Assembly (NCBI GenBank): GCA_900549845.1
Contig: URPT01000008.1
Span: 1-23,445, forward strand
Direction of reading: 5' to 3'
Length of the DNA stretch: 23,445 nucleotides
DNA from: an uncultured Veillonella sp.
Lineage (GTDB): Bacteria > Bacillota > Negativicutes > Veillonellales > Veillonellaceae
This document shows, in pieces, positions 8,263-17,660 of the stretch. Under the pieces are notes generated by a model. It did not search any database. It was not told the origin of the DNA and saw nothing but the letters and a program-made list of their open reading frames with translations. Position numbers and translations under genes: made by a program. Position 1 is the stretch's first letter. Every line of letters begins with the position of its first letter.

Positions 8263-8930
8263 ATCTATTCCTTTGGGGCGCTTTGCCTTACATCGCTTTC
8301 ACCTTCTTAATCGTAGGTACTTTGGTTCGTTTCTTCTACTTTGAAAGAAACTGGACTACAAAATCGAGTGAATTTTTAGAGAAAAAACAATTGCGCATTG
8401 CCAATCCATTGTTCCACTTTGGCTTGCTTTGCGTTATCGGTGGTCACGTAGTAGGTGTGTTAATCCCTAAAACTTGGACTGCTGCAATCGGTATTAATGA
8501 CCATTTGTACCATGAAGGTGCTTTATACATGGGTGCTGTAGCTGGTATTATCTTTATCGTAGGCTTCTTGCTTTTGATGAAACGTCGTTTTACTGTACCT
8601 GCTATGAAAGTTAACACATCTGGCCTTGATAAATGGTTATATTTGTTCTTAACATTAGCCATTTTCAGCGGTATGGCTGGTACATTGCTTAATGCATCTG
8701 GTTTCTTTGATTACCGCGTATCTATCGGTCCTTGGTTCCGTAGCTTACTATCCTTTATGCCTGATCCATCCTTGATGGAAGGCGTACCATTCATGTTTAA
8801 ATTCCATATGTTAGCGTGGATGGTGGTAGCTATTATCTTCCCATTCAGCCGTTTGGTACACTGCTTGAGTGTTCCACTCAACTACTTAACACGTCCGTTC
8901 ATCGTTTACCGTAAACGAGACGAAAAATAA
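8259..8930 (+). CDS. narI: Respiratory nitrate reductase, gamma (cytochrome b) subunit
   Basis: NarI anchors NarGH to the membrane and oxidises menaquinol through two b-type haems. The 223-residue protein shows five hydrophobic segments. The likely haem ligands are His53 and His63 in the second segment (NPLFHFG and IGGHVVG), and His183 and His201 in the last (KFHMLAW and LVHCLSVP). The spacing of 18 residues between the last pair equals that of the Escherichia coli protein. It ends the narGHJI operon and is followed by a strong terminator. Confidence 0.95.
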   Translation: MNLFLWGALPYIAFTFLIVGTLVRFFYFERNWTTKSSEFLEKKQLRIANPLFHFGLLCVIGGHVVGVLIPKTWTAAIGINDHLYHEGALYMGAVAGIIFIVGFLLLMKRRFTVPAMKVNTSGLDKWLYLFLTLAIFSGMAGTLLNASGFFDYRVSIGPWFRSLLSFMPDPSLMEGVPFMFKFHMLAWMVVAIIFPFSRLVHCLSVPLNYLTRPFIVYRKRDEK

Positions 8931-8981
8931 TTAGGATGATGATTGATTTGTATGCCCTTCATGATATGACAAATTAATCTT

Positions 8982-9030
8982 AGCCCCTTGTAATAGTGAA
9001 AGCTGATGCTCACTACTACAAGGGGCTTTT
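8982..9030 (+). terminator. Terminator of the narGHJI operon
   Basis: An 18-bp stem with one mismatch pairs AGCCCCTTGTAATAGTGA with TCACTACTACAAGGGGCT around a 10-nt loop, followed by TTTTATTTATT. Confidence 0.85.
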
Positions 9031-9272
9031 ATTTATTAATTTTTGTTAGAGTAGTTTAGATAACATAACATAACACTATTTCTGATTTAATTACCTAGCT
9101 TTTACCGAAACACTTTTGAGTTGTTTATATAGTTAAAATGAAAGACTAAATTAGAATTATTCTTATAATGAATGCTACCTATCTAATATAAGTAATCTGC
9201 AAATTTCGATTTAAATGATAAAATATGTTAAGTAAAATTGATATTTCAGGAATTATGTTAGAGAGGTTTATG

Positions 9273-9875
9273 ATGAATCAAGTGGAAACGAAACAGTATA
9301 AGAGTATTTACCATATCTTTATATGGATCGGTGTATTTTCCTTAATTATGATTGGTTTATTAGAGTGGGGTTACATCGTAGGCGGTCGTGCCTTCGGGAA
9401 CTATAAAGTCTATACAGGTCTTGTACCTTGGTGTACGTGGATTGTGATGACTTATTTGGCAACTCGTCCTAAATGGTTTACAAGTCGTTATAATTTATGT
9501 GAAATGTTCAAGGTTCACCGTGCATTAGGTATTGCATCTGTAGCTGTTATTGCATTCCATTTGTATCTCTATTTCGGTAAAGCTGCTAAATCCGTTCTCG
9601 GTTGGTGGGGTGGCTATGTAGCCCTTACTTCCTTCGGTATTGGTACAATCTCTGGCCTTGCATTCTTAACACCAAAACTTAGAAAAGTAACTGCATCTAG
9701 CCGTAATATTGGTATTTGGTTGCACCGTTTCAACTTGGTTGCATTAGTAGCTGCAGATATCCATATTCATGGTTTTAATCGCATTTCCAAAATGGTGCCA
9801 TTCGTACAAGTATTTGATATTATCACGTACGGTCTTGTTATCTACTGCATCTACTTGATGTTTAAAAAGAAATAA
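9273..9875 (+). CDS. Ferric-reductase-like cytochrome b membrane protein (paralogue 1)
   Basis: A 200-residue protein with five to six hydrophobic segments resembling the ferric reductase-like transmembrane domain. Conserved histidines lie within or next to the membrane segments: FKVHRALG, VIAFHLYLY, IWLHRFNL and ADIHIHGFNR. These are suited to binding two b-type haems and moving electrons across the membrane. No flavin or NAD(P)H-binding domain is attached, so a partner would be needed. It is similar along its whole length to the gene at 11556-12161 and shares with it GLVPW/GLIPY, ATRPKWF and SKMVPF. The ATG at 9273 is chosen because GAGAGG ends 6 nt upstream; the ATG at 9270 is an alternative. 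The substrate, whether ferric iron or something else, is unknown; iron is inferred from the adjacent Fur box. Confidence 0.75.
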   Translation: MNQVETKQYKSIYHIFIWIGVFSLIMIGLLEWGYIVGGRAFGNYKVYTGLVPWCTWIVMTYLATRPKWFTSRYNLCEMFKVHRALGIASVAVIAFHLYLYFGKAAKSVLGWWGGYVALTSFGIGTISGLAFLTPKLRKVTASSRNIGIWLHRFNLVALVAADIHIHGFNRISKMVPFVQVFDIITYGLVIYCIYLMFKKK

Positions 9876-9888
9876 TAAAATACATACA

Positions 9889-9923
9889 AATCCTTTCTGT
9901 GTTATACAGAAGGGATTTTTTTT
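9889..9923 (+). terminator. Terminator downstream of ferric-reductase-like gene 1
   Basis: AATCCTTTCTGT pairs with ACAGAAGGGATT with one mismatch around a 5-nt loop, followed by eight Ts. Confidence 0.85.
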
Positions 9924-10029
9924 CGTTATACTTTTATTATTTATGGAATTAAATAGGGCGTATTATTAGTTAAAGGCATATATAATTGTGAGATTGATAT
10001 ACATTCTCTCTTTACTGACCTAATGAAAA

Positions 10030-10057
10030 TTGCTATTATTTGCATGTTAAATATGAT
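10030..10057 (+). promoter_or_regulatory. Candidate promoter of the SLH porin gene
   Basis: TTGCTA (10030-10035) and TATGAT (10052-10057) are 16 bp apart. The -10 is overlapped by the Fur box that starts at 10055, an arrangement expected for iron repression. Confidence 0.5.
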
Positions 10058-10073
10058 AATGATAATTATAGTC
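10055..10073. promoter_or_regulatory. Fur box upstream of the SLH porin gene
   Basis: GATAATGATAATTATAGTC matches the classical 19-bp Fur consensus at 16 of 19 positions. A further inverted half, TCATTATC, lies at 10081-10088, so the whole stretch from 10055 to 10088 could hold more than one dimer. Its position over the candidate -10 suggests repression when iron is plentiful. The regulator is inferred from the consensus alone. Confidence 0.6.
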
Positions 10074-10131
10074 ATAAATTTCATTATCTTTTCATTTTTT
10101 ATTAATCATTATTTATTGTGTGAGGTTTATT

Positions 10132-11403
10132 ATGTTGAAACGTAAAATGACTAGTGCTTTTGCAGTGACAGCTGTGTTAGGTGTGGCTACAGCTTTTGCT
10201 GTTAATCCATTTTCTGATGTTCCGTCCGATAGCTGGGCTTACCAAGCTGTAGATCAATTGGCTACAGCTGGTATTATCAATGGTTATCCAGATGGTACTT
10301 TCAAAGGCCAAAATAACATTACTCGTTATGAAATGGCCCAAATGATTGCGAAAGGTATGGCTAATCAAGATCGGGCAAATGCGGAACAACAAGCTATGTT
10401 AAATCGCTTGGCTGATGAGTTTTCCAATGAATTGAATACACTTGGCGTTCGTGTTGCAAAATTAGAAGATCGTGTAGGCAATGTAAAAGTTACAGGTGAT
10501 GCTCGTATCAACTACATCGGTAAAGAGGGTATCGATGGTTATGATTACGAAGATAAAATTACAGCCCGTGTACGTTTAGGCCTAGATGCAAAGGTTAATA
10601 AAAATACATCTGTAAAAGCTCGTATTACAACAGGCTCTATTGAACTAGGTGATAGTTCTAAAGATGCTCAAGCTAATTGGGATTTAGCATATGTAGAGCA
10701 TAAATTCGGTAAAAATGTTGTAGTTGATGCTGGTCGTTATACCCAAAAATTTGGTGGTGGCTTGATTTATAGCTCTAACTTTGATGGTGTAGGCGCTACA
10801 GCGAAGCTAGGTGATAAAGTTACATTAAATGGTGCATATGGTTATATGACAGCAGGCCGTTTTGCTAAGACTAGTAAAGCTGATAATGGTGATGTAGGTC
10901 TTATTAATGCCCATGTAGCTGTTAATGATCGCTTTAGCTTTGGCGGTATGTTTGCTCATGTAGGTACAACAAATGTACGTATGGGTAATGGCAAGAAAAA
11001 TAACGAATTCGATAATGTATATGGCTTTAATGCTAAATATAATGTTGGTAAATTCGGTATTGATGGCGAGTGGGTAAAAGCATCTGGCTTGAGTGATTCC
11101 GATATTTGGAACGTAGGCGTTAAATGGGGCGATTATAAAATTAACAAGAAGAATTCTTGGGATATCCGCTTAGATTACTACGATCAAGCTAAAAATGCCC
11201 CAGTATTTAAAACGCAAAAATATGAATCTAATGACTTATTAAAGAAAACACGGTATGAAGGTTATAAAGCATGGCAATTAGGTGCATCTTACGCACCAGA
11301 GAAAAACATTGGTATTAATGCATACTATGGCTTCCATGCGAAAACACAAGATGGTAACCGTGTAAATGATTACTACCGTGCAGACCTCAACTTCAAATTC
11401 TAG
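10132..11403 (+). CDS. SLH-domain outer-membrane barrel protein (OmpM-type porin)
   Basis: A 423-residue exported protein. Residues 1-23 form a signal peptide (MLKRKM, hydrophobic core, cleavage near AFA). Residues about 25-75 are an SLH domain (FSDVPSDSWAYQAVDQL, NGYPDGTFKGQ, ITRYEMAQMIAKG) that in Negativicutes binds modified peptidoglycan. Residues about 78-108 are a predicted coiled coil (AMLNRLADEF to VAKLEDRVG). The rest is an alternating beta-barrel ending in aromatic LNFKF, typical of outer-membrane insertion. The OmpM family tethers the outer membrane to the cell wall and can act as a porin. The ATG at 10132 is preceded by GTGAGGT; the upstream GTG at 10120 is within that site. The Fur box and flanking cytochrome genes suggest a specialised iron-related paralogue rather than the main housekeeping OmpM; this is inference. 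Confidence 0.88.
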   Translation: MLKRKMTSAFAVTAVLGVATAFAVNPFSDVPSDSWAYQAVDQLATAGIINGYPDGTFKGQNNITRYEMAQMIAKGMANQDRANAEQQAMLNRLADEFSNELNTLGVRVAKLEDRVGNVKVTGDARINYIGKEGIDGYDYEDKITARVRLGLDAKVNKNTSVKARITTGSIELGDSSKDAQANWDLAYVEHKFGKNVVVDAGRYTQKFGGGLIYSSNFDGVGATAKLGDKVTLNGAYGYMTAGRFAKTSKADNGDVGLINAHVAVNDRFSFGGMFAHVGTTNVRMGNGKKNNEFDNVYGFNAKYNVGKFGIDGEWVKASGLSDSDIWNVGVKWGDYKINKKNSWDIRLDYYDQAKNAPVFKTQKYESNDLLKKTRYEGYKAWQLGASYAPEKNIGINAYYGFHAKTQDGNRVNDYYRADLNFKF

Positions 11404-11555
11404 TTCTAATTTTAGGATGGATCTGAATTTAATAACTAATTAGTTTTAAGTTCTAAGTTCTAAGTAGAATGCTATATGGATTGAAATTGTTAGCATGCTA
11501 CATTAGGCCAACTAGATATATACTGGTAGTTTGTATAAGAAATAGTGAGGTTTAT

Positions 11556-12161
<606 letters not shown>

Positions 12162-12211
12162 ATGATGTATACGTACTTTTATTCTTATAAAAGTTGTATA
12201 ATCATAGAACT

Positions 12212-12261
12212 AAAAAGAGACCATCTCTACCCTTTATATGTGGAAGAGATGGTCTTTTTTT
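12212..12261 (+). terminator. Terminator downstream of ferric-reductase-like gene 2
   Basis: GACCATCTCT (12219-12228) pairs with AGAGATGGTC (12245-12254), flanked by A-rich and T-rich tracts that extend the stem and provide a seven-T run. Confidence 0.85.
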
Positions 12262-12339
12262 GTAGTTTACGATACAATAATATTATGAGTATATTCTATT
12301 GTTTTGTGTAAGTATATACTGATAAGAAAGAAGGTCACT

Positions 12340-13541
12340 ATGGATTCTTCTTGGAAACGAATTATCTATTTAATCTGTATTATACAGATCGGTGGGGGAA
12401 TAACAATTATAGGGGTACTATCATTCCTTCCGTTATTCCTTATAGAGTTAGGTCTACATAATCCAGGTGAAGCTGCTATGTGGGCTGGTATTGTATCAGG
12501 GGTAACGCCTTGTATGGTAGCGCTTAGTGCACCGTATTGGTCGCGTAAGGCAAATCAACTGGGACCTCGTAAGGTAATGATGTTTATCTTATTTACCTTG
12601 ATGGTTACAGTTGGGGCCTGTGCTTCACCCAAACCCCAGCACAGTTATTAGTCCTAAGGCTATTGCAAGGTGTTGTAGGCGGTTATGTACCAATCGGTTT
12701 GGCTATTATCGTCCTTATAACGCCTGAGGAAAAGGTGCCATGGGCGATGGGGCTGTATCAAGCATCTATGGTGATGGGGCTTGTCTTTGGTCCTCTTATG
12801 GGTGGCTTGGCGGCCGATTTATTAGGTTATAGAGCGCCATTCTTTATATTTTCCGGATTGACTGGCATTTGCTTATTAGGTATTTATTTTTTAATGCCTA
12901 ACTTACAGTTTAAGCATAAGGTGGACGCTCAAGAATCACAGATTTCTTTGATTAAATCATTTTTGATGATACCTCGAGTTCGTCTATTAGTGGCAATGCA
13001 GTTTTTATGTAACTTTGGTATTACTGGTATTGGTCCTATCTTACCGCTTTATATCAAACACTATATGGCCGTGAATGATGAATTTGTGGCTACCATTGTA
13101 GGGATTATTATCTTTGGGGCTGGTTTGTTTAGTGCCTTAGCATCCATTTCAATCGGTAAGGTAACACAACGATTGACCATGCCTCGTATTATCTTTACTG
13201 CTACATGGGCGGTGGGATCTTTATTTATTTTGCAATACTTAATGCCTAGTATATGGGGACTTGGCATATTCCGTGCTATAGCGGGATTTTTTATGGGTTT
13301 TATTACACCAATTGCAAATACGCTGATATCCAAGGCCGTCCCTATTGAGCGACGCGGCATTGTCTTTGGTGCCGTATCTAGTGTAGCTATGATGGGCAAT
13401 GTATTAGGCCCTGTTATAAGTGGTATTATTGCACGTGCCTTTGGATATGGTGCTGTGTTCTGGTCTACGGCGACAATATTCTTTGTGGCGTCCTGGTTTG
13501 TATACCGTAATTTAGTTATGTCTCGTGAAAGCAGTTCATAA
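12340..13541 (+). pseudogene. MdtG-like MFS efflux transporter, frameshifted
   Basis: Two frames together encode one 12-segment major facilitator protein of about 400 residues, but the frame changes near 12613-12623. The first frame starts at ATG 12340 (AAGG upstream), runs through SAPYWSRKANQLGPRKV and stops at TAG 12649-12651 after a non-family tail. In the other frame, the sequence from 12624 reads FTQTPAQLLVLRLLQGVVGG, exactly the expected loop and fourth membrane segment, and continues to 13541. A single missing base, perhaps a G in the GGGG run at 12613-12616 or a base near 12623, explains the break. Family members export drugs across the inner membrane. Sequencing error, a true null allele or a programmed shift cannot be separated here; no slippery site is evident. 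The rest of the gene is intact, so the lesion would be recent. Confidence 0.82.
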
Positions 13542-13572
13542 TAGTGAATCTACTTTCAATGAAATATAATAA

Positions 13573-13632
13573 TTGTAGTTGTAGTTGTAGTTGTAGTTGT
13601 AGTTGTAGTTGTAGTTGTAGTTGTAGTTGTAG
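13573..13632. repeat. TTGTAG hexanucleotide tandem repeat, 10 copies
   Basis: Ten perfect copies of TTGTAG occupy exactly 60 bp in the spacer between the broken MFS gene and the LysR gene, ending 114 bp before the LysR start. No open frame clearly runs through it: one plus-strand frame contains TAG in each unit. A tract this perfect is expected to change copy number by slipped-strand mispairing, which would alter promoter spacing rather than a reading frame. Confidence 0.97.
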
Positions 13633-13746
13633 AGAAAAATATTATGTGAGTAGCAAATACCAATGAGAGGGGTTGGTGTATGTTGTGTAGTGGGCTAGTA
13701 GATAGAGTAAGGCTACTAATTATAAGAGAGATGAGAGTGTATCGTT

Positions 13747-14631
13747 ATGTTGTTGAAACAATTAGAGTATTTTGTGTGTGTAGTTGATAATAATAGTTTT
13801 ACTCAAGCTGCGACAGAGCAGTATGTGTCTCAATCTGCTATTTCACAACAAATTAAAGCCCTTGAAATAAGTTTAGGTGTGGAGCTGATGGTACGAGAAA
13901 AACGAAGCTTTCACCTAACACCAGCGGGACAGTATTTATATCGATCTGGTAAAAAATTACTAGAACGCTTTCACGATATTAAGGTAGAAACAACCCGCAT
14001 TGGTACAGATGCACGTGTTAGTTTACGAATTGGCTATTTAAATCGATATAGTGGGATGGCTATGCAGCAAACGGTCATTCGCATGGCTAAACGCTATAAA
14101 AACCTAGATATCCGTATGTATAGTGGCAGCCATGAGGAACTATATGGCATGTTAGATGATCGTCGTGTGGATGTAATATTTAATGATCAGTGGCAAATTT
14201 TATCTGATGATTATGAAAGTCATTTGATTGATAAGGCGACCACCGTAATTGAGGTGCCACAAGGTTATACAAAGGAAGGTAGCGTTGAAATTAAAACTAT
14301 TGATGACTTACCACTTATCTTAGTTTGTCGCGGTAAGTATACGCTAGCTGAGGAAGAACATTATCGTAAGGCCATTGGTTATGCTGGTGCCTTTGCATAT
14401 GCTCGTACATTAGAGGAGGCTCGCTATTTAGTAGCAGGTCAACAAGGACTATTGCTGCTTGATCGTTTTAAATATTTAACCGACTCCATGCCAGGTATTG
14501 AGCGCAAGGTATTAACTAACCATGGTAAATCGATGGAGCGCAATTACTACTTTGTATCGCAACAAAATCAAAGTAACACCTATGTAGAAGCCTTTAGAGA
14601 AATGTTTAAACAAGTTTTAGCAGAGTTTTAA
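13747..14631 (+). CDS. LysR-family transcriptional regulator
   Basis: A 294-residue protein with an N-terminal winged helix-turn-helix (residues about 1-60: LEYFVCVVDNNSFTQAA, VSQSAISQQIKALE, GVELMVREKRSFHLTPAG) and a C-terminal periplasmic-binding-like effector domain from about residue 90. It binds DNA as a tetramer and usually responds to a small molecule. The ATG at 13747 opens the expected MLLKQLEYF start; an AG-rich stretch upstream provides a modest ribosome binding site. It converges on a LysE-type exporter, and a YeiH-type exporter lies next. LysR genes often accompany both exporter types, but the target and ligand are not visible here. The hexamer repeat upstream may affect its expression. 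Confidence 0.9.
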   Translation: MLLKQLEYFVCVVDNNSFTQAATEQYVSQSAISQQIKALEISLGVELMVREKRSFHLTPAGQYLYRSGKKLLERFHDIKVETTRIGTDARVSLRIGYLNRYSGMAMQQTVIRMAKRYKNLDIRMYSGSHEELYGMLDDRRVDVIFNDQWQILSDDYESHLIDKATTVIEVPQGYTKEGSVEIKTIDDLPLILVCRGKYTLAEEEHYRKAIGYAGAFAYARTLEEARYLVAGQQGLLLLDRFKYLTDSMPGIERKVLTNHGKSMERNYYFVSQQNQSNTYVEAFREMFKQVLAEF

Positions 14632-14697
14632 TGTATCAAAGACGGATTATGTAAAATAAATTTAATCGTCATATAACAAATAAACAATTACAATATA

Positions 14698-14725
14698 AAA
14701 GCCGTTAGCATATGCTAACGGCTTT
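14698..14725. terminator. Bidirectional terminator between LysR gene and exporter gene
   Basis: A perfect 28-nt palindrome, from AAAGCCGTTAGCA to its complement TGCTAACGGCTTT, lies between convergent genes. It has A-rich and T-rich ends on both strands. Confidence 0.8.
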
Positions 14726-14760
14726 ATTGTTTGAATATTGCTTTATTGAGGATTGTTTAA

Positions 14761-15375
14761 TTAAACATATTCCAAGAGCATTGTAACACCATCGATGAAT
14801 AATTTTATACCATAAATGACGAGTACTGCACCACAGAAGCGATTGATCCAAGCCATATGGGTAATTTTGATTTTTTTAGCTAATAAATGCATGGTGGCAG
14901 CCAAGGCTCCAAACCACATTGGGGTCATAGCTAGGAAGCCTCCAAAGAAATAATAAATACCTTCTTCAGGTATATTAGCTTGAAAGGCGCCGAGCATCAT
15001 AGTTGCATCAAGAACGGCTTGAGGATTCCCCCAGGATACAGCGATAGCGGATAGGATAATTTTACGAATTGGAATATTCGTATTTACATTGCGTATATCT
15101 GGTTCAGTTCTGAATATATTAAAGCCCATGTATACAATCAGTAGGCCCCCAAAAAGGAGTACGATAAGCTTTGTAAGAGGCCACATTTCAAGAATGGCGC
15201 CGATACCAAAGAAGGCTGCCGTACTGAGGCTCATATCAAATAGTGCCAATATGATAAGGGTCAATATGATACGACGTATAGGCTGTACCAATGCTGTGTT
15301 GATGATGAAGAGGTTTTGCATGCCAACAGGGGCAAATGTTGCGAGACCGACAAGAAGTCCTTGTAAGAAGTACAT
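14761..15375 (-). CDS. LysE/ArgO-type amino acid exporter
   Basis: A 204-residue inner-membrane protein with about six hydrophobic segments. The N-terminal signature of the LysE superfamily is present: MYFLQGLLVGLATFAPVGMQ followed by NLFIINTAL. A central SAIAVSWGNPQAVLDATMM matches the second conserved region, with NPQ and an aspartate in the membrane. Family members export basic amino acids such as arginine or lysine by proton exchange. The start at 15375 is chosen because AGGAGG lies just upstream in the leader; the longer in-frame start at 15429 would add residues lacking family character. The exact substrate is not determined. It lies 135 bp downstream of the YeiH-type gene on the same strand, with a hairpin between them. 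Confidence 0.82.
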   Translation of the reverse strand: MYFLQGLLVGLATFAPVGMQNLFIINTALVQPIRRIILTLIILALFDMSLSTAAFFGIGAILEMWPLTKLIVLLFGGLLIVYMGFNIFRTEPDIRNVNTNIPIRKIILSAIAVSWGNPQAVLDATMMLGAFQANIPEEGIYYFFGGFLAMTPMWFGALAATMHLLAKKIKITHMAWINRFCGAVLVIYGIKLFIDGVTMLLEYV

Positions 15376-15417
15376 GTTAACCCTCCTAACTATAGTATGA
15401 TAAAGTACTAATAAGGT

Positions 15418-15465
15418 GAATAGTAGCACGAAACCCCTCCATTACTGGAGGGGTTATTACTATTC
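15418..15465 (-). terminator. Hairpin between YeiH-type and LysE-type genes
   Basis: AACCCCTCC (15432-15440) pairs with GGAGGGGTT (15447-15455). An outer pair, GAATAGTA with TACTATTC (15418-15425 and 15458-15465), extends it. There is little T-run on the minus strand, so termination may be partial. Confidence 0.5.
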
Positions 15466-15510
15466 TAACTATATACAATTATATCATATTAAAATAGGTA
15501 TGTATATTTC

Positions 15511-16551
15511 TTACCATAAACCAATCATATGTTGTGTAGCTAGGCTGACTGCTGTGATGGCAATCCAGCAACAAGCACCCAATGCAAGGGCAGAACCACC
15601 GGATTTTATCAATTTTACGATATTAGTATTAAGACCGATAGCAACCATTGCCATGGTGATAAAGTATTTGGAAATAGTTTTGAATACACTCAAGAATTGA
15701 ATATCTACATTCGCATAGGATAATGCTGTTGTAATAAGAGAACAAATCACAAAGTATAAAACAAATTTAGGGAAGATTTTAGCGATGCTAACACTGCTAC
15801 CATCAGCTTGAGCAGCACTTTGTTTTGCTTTATATACTTGGTAACTAGCAAGGCCTAAACAAATCGGAATAATTGCAAGGGTACGTGTTAATTTAACGAT
15901 TGTTGCATATTCTAGAACTTGTGTACCAGTGCCTTTCATGCTATCCCATACAGCAGCAGTAGCTGTTACAGAGGATGTATCGTTTACAGCGGTACCAGCA
16001 AATAGACCAAAGCCCATATTAGAAAGACCAATAGCATCACCAAATGGAGGGAATACAAAAGCTGCTACTACATTGAAGAAGAATACAACGGAGATTGCTT
16101 GGGCAATATCTTGATCCTCTGCCTTGATGACTGGTGCAGCTGCAGCGATAGCAGAACCACCACAAATGGAGGAACCTACGCCGATAAGTACGGCTGTATT
16201 AGAGTCCATATGAGTAAGGCGATAAATAACATAGGACACGATTAAGGATGTAGCGATGGTTGAAATGATGACAGGTAATGAAATCCAACCTACATGTAAA
16301 ATCTGTGTAATATTTAAGCCAAAGCCCAATAAAATAACGGCCCATTGTAAAATCTTTTTGGATGTAAATCCAATGCCGGCACCAGTTTTTTCGCGTTTCC
16401 AAGATGTGAATATAGAGCCAATAATTATACCTAAGATAATGGCAAAGATTGGACTACCAATAAGGTGAAATTCCAGGCCTAATAGCCAACAAGGAATAGC
16501 GAGGACTGCACAGAGCAGAATGCCTGGCAATGTTTTTTGATTGATACCCAT
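15511..16551 (-). CDS. YeiH-family putative sulfate exporter
   Basis: A 346-residue membrane protein of the UPF0324/YeiH family, with about ten hydrophobic segments. Recognisable motifs are GIIIGSIF near the N-terminus, LLGFGLNITQI, IGVGSSICGGSAIAAAAPVI and FAGTAVNDTSSVTATAAVW. The GSSICGGSAI and AVNDTSSV loops are the strongest family features. The annotated sulfate export role is by family assignment only; the substrate is weakly established. The ATG at 16551 follows AAGGAG, so it is preferred over the in-frame upstream start at 16584. It is divergent from the carbonic anhydrase gene across a 340-bp spacer. Confidence 0.85.
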   Translation of the reverse strand: MGINQKTLPGILLCAVLAIPCWLLGLEFHLIGSPIFAIILGIIIGSIFTSWKREKTGAGIGFTSKKILQWAVILLGFGLNITQILHVGWISLPVIISTIATSLIVSYVIYRLTHMDSNTAVLIGVGSSICGGSAIAAAAPVIKAEDQDIAQAISVVFFFNVVAAFVFPPFGDAIGLSNMGFGLFAGTAVNDTSSVTATAAVWDSMKGTGTQVLEYATIVKLTRTLAIIPICLGLASYQVYKAKQSAAQADGSSVSIAKIFPKFVLYFVICSLITTALSYANVDIQFLSVFKTISKYFITMAMVAIGLNTNIVKLIKSGGSALALGACCWIAITAVSLATQHMIGLW

Positions 16552-16891
16552 AATAAAAACCTCCTTACTGTACATACAGTTCACGTCATATGTGGTATCA
16601 TGTGGCGTTTTTTCTATGGTTTTAATAGTACCACATTAGGGGAATTAAAATCTACTAGTAATGTAAGAAATATACAGTATATTCATTTTTATAAATATAT
16701 AAGAATAAAAGGTATAATAAATGAATATTAATTATAAATATTGAATTAATACGATTTTTGTGGATTTCTTATGAAGGATATAGGTTATAATAAATATTTA
16801 TATGTGATGAAAATCTCTTGTTTTTCATTGAATATATTGTATATAATGAATAGAATCTATTTTATAGATAGAAATGTAAATGAGGTACCTT
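16552..16891. other. Intergenic spacer between the YeiH-type exporter and carbonic anhydrase genes
   Basis: An AT-rich divergent spacer of 340 bp. Apart from the exporter ribosome binding site at its left end and the carbonic anhydrase promoter at 16818-16847, I see no hairpin, repeat or convincing short gene. Confidence 0.6.
16818..16847 (+). promoter_or_regulatory. Candidate carbonic anhydrase promoter
   Basis: TTGTTT (16818-16823) and a consensus TATAAT (16842-16847) are separated by 18 bp, about 45 bp upstream of the gene start. Confidence 0.55.
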
Positions 16892-17437
16892 ATGATTGAT
16901 ATTAAACAAATAATTGAAACCAATAAAGAGTATGTGAAAAACCACCCAGAATTACCAAAAGCAGGATTAACAAGCCATCCTACTAAAAAACTAGGTATTG
17001 TCACATGTATGGATACGCGTTTAGTCTGCATGCTAGAAGATGCATTAGGTTTTAACCGTGGTGAAATCATCGTTATAAAAACAGCTGGTAATAGTGTAAC
17101 ACAACCTATCGATAACATCGTGCAAAGCTTGCTTGTTGCTACCTATGGTATGGAAATTGAAGATGTATTAGTCATCGGCCATGAGAACTGCGGCATGATT
17201 GATTTCTCTGCTACAACATTTATGGAATCCATGAAAGAAAAAGGTATCAGTGAAGATGCGATTCGTATGATCGAACCAGGACTTATTGACTGGATGGATC
17301 GTTTCCACATCTCCGAAGACAATGTAATCTATACAGTTAACTTCTTGCGTCACCACCCACTATTCCCAAAAGGAATGGGATTCTATGGAGGGATGATGGA
17401 TCCTGATACAGGCGAATTCCGTTATATTGAGATTTAG
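16892..17437 (+). CDS. Beta-class carbonic anhydrase
   Basis: A 181-residue cytoplasmic zinc enzyme interconverting carbon dioxide and bicarbonate. The zinc ligands are Cys39 in CMDTR, His97 and Cys100 in HENCGM. The Asp41-Arg43 dyad that gates the active site is also present. The short length and ending GGMMDPDTGEFRYI fit the compact beta-carbonic anhydrase subgroup. The ATG at 16892 is chosen over the in-frame ATG at 16880, because the TGAGG that would serve as ribosome binding site lies within that upstream extension, six bases before 16892. Bicarbonate supply would serve carboxylation steps in a lactate- and succinate-using anaerobe; that role is inference. Confidence 0.92.
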   Translation: MIDIKQIIETNKEYVKNHPELPKAGLTSHPTKKLGIVTCMDTRLVCMLEDALGFNRGEIIVIKTAGNSVTQPIDNIVQSLLVATYGMEIEDVLVIGHENCGMIDFSATTFMESMKEKGISEDAIRMIEPGLIDWMDRFHISEDNVIYTVNFLRHHPLFPKGMGFYGGMMDPDTGEFRYIEI

Positions 17438-17444
17438 TGATGGC

Positions 17445-17583
17445 CTCGATGGGGCCCCTTTATATAACTACATTTAGGTAAAAAAGAGTGATGACTAACC
17501 TCTACGCTCCAAAGCGAGCTAAGTCGCTAATCGGTTAGTCATCACTCTTTTTATAACTGTACTTATGAACTAGTCCCATCGAG
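17445..17583 (-). repeat. Compound inverted-repeat element, copy 1
   Basis: The outer arms CTCGATGGG (17445-17453) and CCCATCGAG (17575-17583) pair perfectly. Inside them, a perfect 20-bp stem (17481-17500 with 17533-17552) begins AAAAAGAGTG and encloses a 32-nt loop. On the minus strand the loop contains AGCGACTTAG and, seven bases on, TGGAGCG, both shared with copy 2. The inner stem ends in Ts on both strands, so it may terminate the carbonic anhydrase transcript. The stem sequence differs completely from copy 2 while the loop and one flank are conserved, which suggests compensatory change. Confidence 0.8.
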
Positions 17584-17660
17584 TCTATTCATAAATCAAT
17601 AAAACGAAATTCACTGTATCAAATAAGTAAGGGCTAAAAAAGTTAGCGTCCTTTTTCCTA

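Noticed and set aside
9155..9180. Fur-like dyad ATTAT-TCTT-ATAAT upstream of the first cytochrome gene
   Set aside because: The match to the Fur consensus is too poor and the base composition too AT rich to claim a site.
13573..13632. CRISPR array
   Set aside because: The units are 6 bp and contiguous with no spacers, so this is a simple tandem repeat. The same holds for 23409-23445.
15089..15700. Plus-strand open frames opposite the LysE-type and YeiH-type genes
   Set aside because: They are shadows of the minus-strand genes and have no ribosome binding site or recognisable domain.
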